Shown one piece after another: positions 58,947-64,000 of a stretch of 64,000 nt of DNA; position 1 is the stretch's first letter, and every line of letters starts with the position of its first letter. Below the pieces are notes generated by a model. That model did no database searches, was not told where the DNA came from, and saw only the letters and a list, made by a program, of their open reading frames with translations. Origin of the DNA: Blastococcus sp. CPCC 205250 (GTDB lineage: Bacteria > Actinomycetota > Actinomycetes > Mycobacteriales > Geodermatophilaceae); contig NZ_JABGCG010000013.1 of NCBI RefSeq assembly GCF_019799925.1, positions 80,085 through 144,084 on the forward strand, written 5' to 3'. Position numbers and translations under genes: made by a program.

Positions 58947-59606
58947 TCAGCCGGGCCAGCGCGCGATGACGGTCTCGCCGCCACGCACGCGCTGGCCGGT
59001 GCGGACGGTGAGCTCGCACTCCGGCGGGACGAAGACGTCCATCCGGGAGCCGAACTTCATCAGGCCCATGCGCTCACCGGTGGCCAGGCGCCGGCCGACC
59101 CCGGTGCGGGTGACGATGCGCCGCGCCAGCACGCCGACGATCTGGCGGAAGACCACGGTCCGGTCGCCCTCGCGCAGCCACAGCTCGCTGCGCTCGTTGC
59201 GGTGCGCGGACTCCTTGCGGTAGGCGGCCAGGAAGCTGCCCGCGCGGTAGGAGCTCTCCACGACCTCGCCGGAGTACGGCGAGCGGTTGACGTGCACGTC
59301 GACGACGGAGAGGAAGACGCTCACCTGCTGCCAGTCGCCGGGGGGCGCGACGCCCTCCTGCGGCTCCCCGGCGACCATGACCATGCCGTCGGCGGGGGAG
59401 AGGACGTCGTCGGCCGGCGGCGTCTCCCGGTCGCAGCGGCGGTCGGGGTCGCGGAAGAACAGCGCCATGTAGGCCGAGAGGCCCACGAGCGGCCAGGCCG
59501 CCCGGCGCGGCCACCGGCGGCCCGAGAGGGACGCGGCGGTCGACAGGACGGCGGCAGGGGCCAGCGGGCCGGCGATGAAGGGCCAGCCGGCGGGGTCGAT
59601 GCGCAT
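58947..59606 (-). CDS. psd: Phosphatidylserine decarboxylase proenzyme
   Basis: 219 residues, the short (type II/archaeal-like) form. VLSPADGMVMVAGEPQEG, QVSVFLSVVDVHVNRSPYSG with the conserved His, and ERMGLMKFGSRMDVFVP are diagnostic. The Gly-Ser in FGS (about 185) is the self-cleavage site that forms the pyruvoyl group. One N-terminal membrane segment. TAGCGT lies 9 nt before the ATG on the minus strand. It is the first gene of the psd-pssA-GNAT-HAD operon and supplies phosphatidylethanolamine. Confidence 0.92.
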   Translation of the reverse strand: MRIDPAGWPFIAGPLAPAAVLSTAASLSGRRWPRRAAWPLVGLSAYMALFFRDPDRRCDRETPPADDVLSPADGMVMVAGEPQEGVAPPGDWQQVSVFLSVVDVHVNRSPYSGEVVESSYRAGSFLAAYRKESAHRNERSELWLREGDRTVVFRQIVGVLARRIVTRTGVGRRLATGERMGLMKFGSRMDVFVPPECELTVRTGQRVRGGETVIARWPG

Positions 59607-59640
59607 GGTGCCCCCACGCTACCGGGAGGGGCGCCGGCCT

Positions 59641-60900
59641 TCAGGAGGACGACGTCGCGACGGGCCCGGACGTCCGTGCCGGGTCCGCGCCCCGCTCGCT
59701 GTCCCGGTCCCGCTGGGGGCCGCCGTACCAGTCGAGGCAGAGCATCGTGGCGTCGTCGCGCAGGTCCCCGCCGGTCGCCGACAGGACGGCGGCGCCCAGC
59801 GCGTGCACGACCTCCCGCGGGTGCAGGTCGGCGGTGGCGGCCAGCGCGGTCGCCACGTCGAGGGTCGCGGCATTGCGCTCCTGCATGCCGTCGGTCAGGA
59901 AGACGAGACGGTCGCCGGGCTCGAGCGGGAGGGCCTGGATGCGGTACGCCACCTCCGGGCTGACGCCGAACGGCGGGTCGACCGCCAGCTCGACCTCCTC
60001 CACCCGGCCGGCGCGCAGCCGCAGGGGGGCGGGGTGCCCGGCGTTGACGATCTCGGCGGTCGCCGTCCCCAGGTCGATGCGCAGCAGCTGGCCGGTCACG
60101 AACTGGCCCGGCGGGGCCTCCGCGGCCAGGGCCCGGCCGGCGTAGGCGGCCTGTCCGGGCAGGTCCAGGCCGCGCCGCCGTCCGTTGCGCAGCGCCCCCA
60201 CGAACAGGGTCGCCAGGAGGGCCGCCGGGACCTGATGGCCGACGGCGTCGGTGATGGACAGGTGCAGGCAGTCGCGGTCGAGGGTGTAGTCGAAGGTGTC
60301 GCCGCCGACCGAGCCGGCCGGTTCCAGCCAGCCGGCGAGGGTGAACTGGCCCGCCTCGCAGGTGTAGGACGCCGGCAGCAGCCGCCGCTGGATCTCCGCG
60401 GCCAGGGCGAACGGGGTGGAGCGCTGGCCCCACTCGAACAGGTCGGTGTGCCTGCGGGCGGCGATGACGACGTAGCTCAGCGCATGCGCGGCCGCGCGCA
60501 CCTCGTCGACCGTCCCGGGCGCCGGCTCGGTGGGCAGGACGAGCTCGACCAGGCCGATCGCGTCTCCGCGGTCGGTGACCGGGACGGTCATCCGCCAGCC
60601 GTCCCCGACCGGCTCGATCTCGGGTTGCTGCGCGCGCAGGACCCGCTCGAAGCGGCTGCCGGGCAGCGGCACGGTCTCCGCCTGCTCGGCCCCGGCCGAC
60701 CGGGTGCCTTCCCGGCCGCCACCGGCGGTGCTGAGCCGGACGACCGCGCGGCCGCTGAAGTCGGCGATGAGGAAGCTCACCTCGCGGGCGTCGACCATCT
60801 CCGCGAGCGCGGCGGCGACCGCGTCCACCGCCCCGACCGGGGGATGCGCCTCGACCAGCTCCAGGAGCGCCCCGACGTCGATGCCCTCACCCCGTCCCAT
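59641..60900 (-). CDS. PP2C/SpoIIE-type serine phosphatase with N-terminal GAF-like domain
   Basis: 419 residues (ATG 60900; GTG 60906 also possible). Residues ~10-165 resemble a GAF sensor (VDAREVSFLIADFSGRAVVR, MTVPVTDRGDAIGLVELVLP). The SpoIIE/PP2C domain starts near 185 (AAEIQRRLLPASY) with metal-binding VGGDTFDYTLDRDCLHLSIT, DAVGHQVPAALLATLFVG and FLTDGMQERN near 365; the last Asp is in GGDLRDDATMLCLDW. The first motif has DTFDY in place of the usual GD-x-YD. It probably dephosphorylates an anti-anti-sigma factor or similar stress regulator. No partner kinase gene is adjacent. Confidence 0.85.
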   Translation of the reverse strand: MGRGEGIDVGALLELVEAHPPVGAVDAVAAALAEMVDAREVSFLIADFSGRAVVRLSTAGGGREGTRSAGAEQAETVPLPGSRFERVLRAQQPEIEPVGDGWRMTVPVTDRGDAIGLVELVLPTEPAPGTVDEVRAAAHALSYVVIAARRHTDLFEWGQRSTPFALAAEIQRRLLPASYTCEAGQFTLAGWLEPAGSVGGDTFDYTLDRDCLHLSITDAVGHQVPAALLATLFVGALRNGRRRGLDLPGQAAYAGRALAAEAPPGQFVTGQLLRIDLGTATAEIVNAGHPAPLRLRAGRVEEVELAVDPPFGVSPEVAYRIQALPLEPGDRLVFLTDGMQERNAATLDVATALAATADLHPREVVHALGAAVLSATGGDLRDDATMLCLDWYGGPQRDRDSERGADPARTSGPVATSSS

Positions 60901-60971
60901 CGCCACGCCCCCGTCGTCCGGCCGCACGTTACGGGGCCGGGGGGACGCCGCGCCGGGGTGCGGCGCCCCGC

Positions 60972-61385
60972 TCAGGACGACGGGGCGGCTGCGTCCACCA
61001 GCCAGCGGACGCCGAACCGGTCGGTGACCTGCCCGAACACGTCGCCCCACATCTGCTTCTCGAACGGCACGTCCACCGCACCGCCCTCGGCGAGGCCCTC
61101 GAAGTACCGGGTGAGGGTCTCGACGTCGTCCCCGGAGAGGGAGCAGGAGACCCGGCCGGCGCCGACGGCGGACGCGTCGGCGCCGTCGGAGGCCATCAGC
61201 TCCAGGCCGGCGTCCGTGCGCAGGAACGCGTGCATCACGCCGTCGTCGGGGTACTCGGGCCCTCCGCCACCCACGTCGCCGAAGGTCATCACGTCGAGCT
61301 GCCCGCCCAGGACGGAGCGGTAGAACTCCATCGCCGCGCGGGCGTCGCCGGAGAAGTGCAGGTACGGGTTCAGCCGGATGGCCAT
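60972..61385 (-). CDS. VOC-family PhnB-like protein
   Basis: 137 residues. The first half MAIRLNPYLHFSGDARAAME then FYRSVLGGQL, followed by HAFLRTDAGLELMASDG, and late FEKQMWGDVFGQVTDRFGVR match the PhnB/3-demethylubiquinone-9 methyltransferase-like VOC subgroup. These bind small ligands; many are of unknown activity. Single domain, cytoplasmic. It lies between the PP2C gene and sodN, all on the minus strand, but with gaps above 70 bp. Confidence 0.85.
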   Translation of the reverse strand: MAIRLNPYLHFSGDARAAMEFYRSVLGGQLDVMTFGDVGGGGPEYPDDGVMHAFLRTDAGLELMASDGADASAVGAGRVSCSLSGDDVETLTRYFEGLAEGGAVDVPFEKQMWGDVFGQVTDRFGVRWLVDAAAPSS

Positions 61386-61460
61386 CGGTCGCTCCTCGGG
61401 TCGTGGGCCGTCGCAGGGGAGACGGCTCGGCCCGCCCGGACTCATCGGACGCCGGAGACG

Positions 61461-61499
61461 CCACCGGCCGGCGACCCCTGAGGGGCCACCGGCCGGTGG
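61461..61499 (-). terminator. Terminator downstream of sodN
   Basis: CCACCGGCCGG (61461-61471) and CCGGCCGGTGG (61489-61499) form an 11-bp stem with a smaller CCCCTGAGGGG hairpin in the loop, 14 nt beyond the sodN stop. Confidence 0.6.
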
Positions 61500-61512
61500 T
61501 GGGCAACTGGAG

Positions 61513-61917
61513 TCAGGCCGCGGCCTTGGTCTCCCAGAAGATCTTGTCGATCTCCGCGATGTAGTCGAGCAGCTTCTGGCCCTCGGCGGGGTCCATGCTG
61601 CCCTTGCCACCGGCCGCGCCGGCCTGCTTGGTGGCCTTGTTGAACAGCTCGTTGAGCTGCGGGTACTTCTCGAAGTGCGGGGGCTTGAAGTAGTCGGTCC
61701 AGAGCACCCACAGGTGGTGCTTGACCAGGTCCGACCGCTGCTCCTTGATCAGGATGGCGCGGGTGCGGAAGACCGGGTCCTCGTTGGCCTGGTACTTCTC
61801 CTGGATGGCCTTGACGGACTCCGCCTCGATGCGGGCCTGGGCCGGGTCGTACACGCCGCAGGGGAGGTCGCAGTGCGCGGTGGCCTCAACAGCGGAGAGC
61901 ATGCGGAACAGACGCAT
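61513..61917 (-). CDS. sodN: Nickel superoxide dismutase
   Basis: 134 residues. After a 14-residue leader (MRLFRMLSAVEATA), the nickel hook HCDLPCGVYDP begins; His1, Cys2 and Cys6 of the mature protein bind nickel. The rest is the four-helix bundle (VKAIQEKYQANEDPVFRTRA, HHLWVLWTDYFKPPHFEKYP). The leader must be removed for activity, and the divergent neighbour encodes the processing peptidase. GGAGG lies 7 nt before the ATG. Cytoplasmic; removes superoxide. Nickel-dependent control by Nur is possible but no operator was identified. Confidence 0.97.
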   Translation of the reverse strand: MRLFRMLSAVEATAHCDLPCGVYDPAQARIEAESVKAIQEKYQANEDPVFRTRAILIKEQRSDLVKHHLWVLWTDYFKPPHFEKYPQLNELFNKATKQAGAAGGKGSMDPAEGQKLLDYIAEIDKIFWETKAAA

Positions 61918-61967
61918 GGACGTGCCTCCGGGAATCGTGGTGTGGGTCGTCTGCGACCCTACTCGCG

Positions 61968-62333
61968 GTGACCGGCGTCGACAGCGGGGGAGAGCGGGTC
62001 CCCGCCCTGCTCACGCCCTGGGTGCTGGTCCGGGTGAGTGGTCCCTCGATGAGCCCGACGGTCCGCGACGGTGACCGTCTGCTCGCCCGACGGGTGCCGC
62101 CCGGCGGCGCGGTGCGGTCCGGGGACGTCGTCCTGGCGCGCTTCCCCTCCCGGCCGGAGCTGCTCGTGGTGAAGCGGGTGGTGCACCCGCTGCCCGGCGG
62201 GCACTGGGTGCAGGGCGACAACCCGCTCGTGACCGACGACAGCCGGGCGTTCGGGCCGGCCGTCGTCGTCGGCCGGGTGGTGGCCCGGCTGTGGCCGCGG
62301 CCCGGGCGGCCCGGCCCGCCCCCGCGGAGCTGA
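61968..62333 (+). CDS. sodX: Nickel-SOD maturation protease SodX (S26 signal-peptidase-like)
   Basis: 121 residues from GTG 61968. VRVSGPSMSPTVRDGDRLLA (about 20-39) is the S26 motif with the catalytic Ser in SMSP. VVLARFPSRPELLVVKRVVH places the catalytic Lys at VVKR (about 68), and QGDNPLVTDDSRAFG is box E. Membrane anchoring is weak, as expected for SodX, which trims the SodN leader in the cytoplasm. It is divergent from sodN with 50 bp between the starts. Confidence 0.92.
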   Translation: MTGVDSGGERVPALLTPWVLVRVSGPSMSPTVRDGDRLLARRVPPGGAVRSGDVVLARFPSRPELLVVKRVVHPLPGGHWVQGDNPLVTDDSRAFGPAVVVGRVVARLWPRPGRPGPPPRS

Positions 62334-62425
62334 GGACCGGCGCCCTCCGGCGGGATCCGGACGTCGTACATGCCGTGACCGAGAACCGCCGGAGAGTGCC
62401 GTCGCACTGCCGGAACGTACGGGCC

Positions 62426-63232
62426 ATGGACCTCGAACTGGACGGGAAGATCGCCGTCGTCACCGGCGGCAGCAAGGGCATCGGCCTGGCGACGACCAGG
62501 ACGCTGCTGGCAGAGGGCGCCCGCGTCGTGGCGGCCTCCCGGAGGCCCGGTACGGCGCTGGAGTCTCTCGCCGGGCCGGACCTCCTGCACGTCGCCGTCG
62601 ACCTGATGGACCCCGCCGCGCCCGCCGAGGTCGTCGCGGCGGCGGTCCGCGCGTTCGGCGGCGTCGACGTGCTGGTGAACAACGTGGGCGGGCCTCCTCC
62701 GGGAGCGACGCTGCCGCGCTTCTCGTTCATGGCCGGGGACGACGCGGACTGGCAGTCGATGTTCGAGCTCAACCTGTTCTCCGCGGTCAGGGCGGTCCGG
62801 GCCGCCGTCCCGTGCATGCTCGAGCGCGGTGGCGGGGCCGTCGTCAACGTGTCGACGGGCAGCGCGCGGGCGCCCGGTGCCATGAACGCCGACTACGCGG
62901 CCGCCAAGGCCGGGCTCACCGTCCTGACGAAGGCGCTCTCCGAGGAGTACGCCCCGCAGGGCATCCGGGTGAACACGGTGTCGCCGGGCCCGGTCCGCAC
63001 GCCGTGGTGGACCGACGAGGGCGGCGCGGCCGACGTGCTCGCCGCCGCCTTCGGCACCGACCGGGACAGCTTGCTGACGACGGTCGCGCCGGAGGCGATG
63101 CACCTGTCCACGGGACGGCGGGTCGACCCGCAGGAGGTCGCCGACGTGATCGTCCTGCTCGCCTCGCCGCGGTCGGCGAGCACCACCGGGGCCGACGTGG
63201 CCGTCGACGCCGGCTTCCTCAAGCAGACGTGA
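62426..63232 (+). CDS. Short-chain dehydrogenase/reductase
   Basis: 268 residues. Classical SDR: VVTGGSKGIGLATTRTLLAE (cofactor loop TGxxxGxG, about 12-31), DVLVNNVGGPPPG, VVNVSTGS with the catalytic Ser and ADYAAAKAGLTVLTKAL with Tyr-x3-Lys (about 157-161). The end, STTGADVAVDAGF, is typical. The substrate is unknown. The ATG at 62426 fits the fold, but an upstream in-frame GTG (62375) would add 17 residues. No Shine-Dalgarno is obvious at either start. It converges on the epimerase gene. Confidence 0.88.
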   Translation: MDLELDGKIAVVTGGSKGIGLATTRTLLAEGARVVAASRRPGTALESLAGPDLLHVAVDLMDPAAPAEVVAAAVRAFGGVDVLVNNVGGPPPGATLPRFSFMAGDDADWQSMFELNLFSAVRAVRAAVPCMLERGGGAVVNVSTGSARAPGAMNADYAAAKAGLTVLTKALSEEYAPQGIRVNTVSPGPVRTPWWTDEGGAADVLAAAFGTDRDSLLTTVAPEAMHLSTGRRVDPQEVADVIVLLASPRSASTTGADVAVDAGFLKQT

Positions 63233-63239
63233 CGGACGG

Positions 63240-63842
63240 TCAGGCGCCCCGGCGCTCGGCGTAGCGGGAGGCGCACGCCTCCATGGTCGGCAGGAGGCCC
63301 TGCTCGCGGGCCTCGGCGAGGGTGGGGGCGGCCTGGTCCTTGGCCGACAGCTCGAACTCGACGTCCCCGGGCCAGGGGAGGTCCAGCTCCGGGTCGAGGG
63401 GGTGGACACCGAACTCGCGGGTGGGGTCGTAGCCGCTGGAGACCAGGTAGGTCACCGAGCTGCCGTCGGCGAGCGCGACGAAGGCGTGGCCCAGCCCCTC
63501 GGACAGGTACACCGCCCGGGGGTGCTCGCTGTCGAGCAGGACGGCCTCGGAGACCCCGAAGGTGGGGGAGCCGACCCGGACGTCCACCACGACGTCGAGC
63601 ACGCGTCCGGCCGGGCAGTAGACGTACTTGGCCTGGCCGGGCGGGACCAGGGCGAAGTGCACGCCGCGCAGGGCGCCGCGGGCCGAGACGCTGTGGTTGG
63701 CCTGCGCCAGCGGCAGCGCGGCGCCCGAGGCCTCGGCGAGCAGGTCGGCGCGGTACCACTCGGTGAACCGTCCGCGGGCGTCACCGTGCGACACCAGGTC
63801 GATGGCGTAGGCGTCGGGCACGGCGAGCTGGCGGATGTCCAC
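63240..63842 (-). CDS. rfbC: dTDP-4-dehydrorhamnose 3,5-epimerase-family protein
   Basis: 200 residues from a GTG 6 nt after TACGGT (leaderless). RmlC cupin motifs: DARGRFTEWYRADLL, AQANHSVSARGALRGVHFAL with the catalytic His (about 67-76), KYVYCPAGRVLDVVVDVRVG, LSEGLGHAFVALADGSSVTY and GVHPLDPELDLPWPG. It would epimerise dTDP-4-keto-6-deoxyglucose in rhamnose or deoxysugar synthesis. No rmlA, rmlB or rmlD is in the window, so this may be an orphan copy or a sugar-epimerase paralogue. Confidence 0.88.
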   Translation of the reverse strand: MDIRQLAVPDAYAIDLVSHGDARGRFTEWYRADLLAEASGAALPLAQANHSVSARGALRGVHFALVPPGQAKYVYCPAGRVLDVVVDVRVGSPTFGVSEAVLLDSEHPRAVYLSEGLGHAFVALADGSSVTYLVSSGYDPTREFGVHPLDPELDLPWPGDVEFELSAKDQAAPTLAEAREQGLLPTMEACASRYAERRGA

Positions 63843-63893
63843 GCGCGCACCGTAGCGAGGGGCCTGCGGCCGGGCGATTACGCTGCCGTGTCC

Positions 63894-64000
63894 ATGGACA
63901 GCAACGACACCGCGCACGTCCCCGACCGCTTCGCCGACGACCCGGCGTTCGCGGTGCACGAGGGCGGCAAGCTGGTCGTCCGTCCCACGCGGTCGATCGA
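63894..64000 (+). CDS. N-terminal fragment of a probable NAD(P)-dependent malic enzyme (truncated by window end)
   Basis: Only 35 codons are visible, starting ATG after TACGCT (9 nt). DDPAFAVHEGGKLVVRPTRS resembles the start of bacterial malic enzymes (xPaFxLHxGGKLxV), which convert malate to pyruvate and CO2. The call rests on this short motif alone. It is divergent from the epimerase gene. Confidence 0.5.
   Translation, partial: MDSNDTAHVPDRFADDPAFAVHEGGKLVVRPTRSI

Overview
The window is very GC-rich, with genes packed on both strands, many 4-nt start/stop overlaps, GTG starts, Wbl (WhiB) regulators, mycoredoxin, an AdnB-type helicase-nuclease, a sigR/rsrA pair and a Ni superoxide dismutase. 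This is a free-living actinobacterium; a Geodermatophilaceae-like lineage (Blastococcus, Geodermatophilus, Modestobacter) fits best, but that is inference from recall, not a search. There are no insertion sequences, prophage genes, CRISPR arrays or rRNA genes. From memory of the M. tuberculosis map, two blocks match conserved actinobacterial neighbourhoods: 1-27.4 kb resembles Rv3201c-Rv3193c (adnB, nudC, mycoredoxin, uvrD2, whiB7, ABC1 kinase, PDZ-Lon protease, UPF0182), and 36.2-56.3 kb resembles Rv3228-Rv3218 (rsgA, aroA, SRAP, sigR/rsrA, biotin carrier, pdtaS, whiB1, lipid kinase).

Region by region. 0-15 kb: end of adnB, an acetyltransferase, a hydrolase, an M20 peptidase coupled to a membrane Ser/Thr kinase, a DUF2510 protein, an M16 peptidase pair coupled to nudC, an ANTAR protein coupled to a degenerate uridine-kinase-like protein, mycoredoxin and uvrD2. 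15-27.4 kb: whiB7 with its promoter, leader ORF and attenuator, then dapA, ABC1 kinase, a ThiF/TOMM-like protein, a zinc ribbon, two metallopeptidases, a tandem array of a palindromic repeat, PDZ-Lon and UPF0182. 27.4-43 kb: two initiator tRNA genes, hydrolase, ATP-grasp, VOC, P450-ferredoxin, map, cbs-metB, hisN, rsgA-aroA and an aldehyde dehydrogenase. 43-56 kb: SRAP, spermidine-synthase-like protein, YbaK, sigR-rsrA, ribosomal bL37, a biotin-carboxylase-like pseudoenzyme beside a single-domain biotin carrier, pdtaS, a NarL-type two-component pair, whiB1, a 23-bp tandem repeat and a lipid kinase. 56-64 kb: psd-pssA-GNAT-HAD operon, a PP2C phosphatase, divergent sodN/sodX, an SDR, an RmlC-like epimerase and the start of a probable malic enzyme.

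The common thread is oxidative and antibiotic stress control plus DNA repair: SigR/RsrA, mycoredoxin, Ni-SOD, WhiB7, WhiB1, UvrD2, AdnB and SRAP. The observations most worth following are: (1) a SigR-type promoter (GGAAT-N18-GTT) exactly 9 nt before an in-frame GTG that would make a long SigR isoform, and the same geometry (GGAAC-N18-GTT, 9 nt, ATG) at an acetyltransferase gene; (2) a complete whiB7 attenuation module; (3) a biotin-carboxylase-like protein that has lost its ATP-grasp core and catalytic residues, beside a free biotin carrier; (4) a dispersed ~56-bp palindrome whose arms differ between loci but still pair; (5) sixteen genes with TANNNT 6-8 nt before the start codon (leaderless mRNAs); (6) three convergent gene pairs sharing one CTAG as both stop codons; and (7) two apparent CTG starts in CTGA overlaps.
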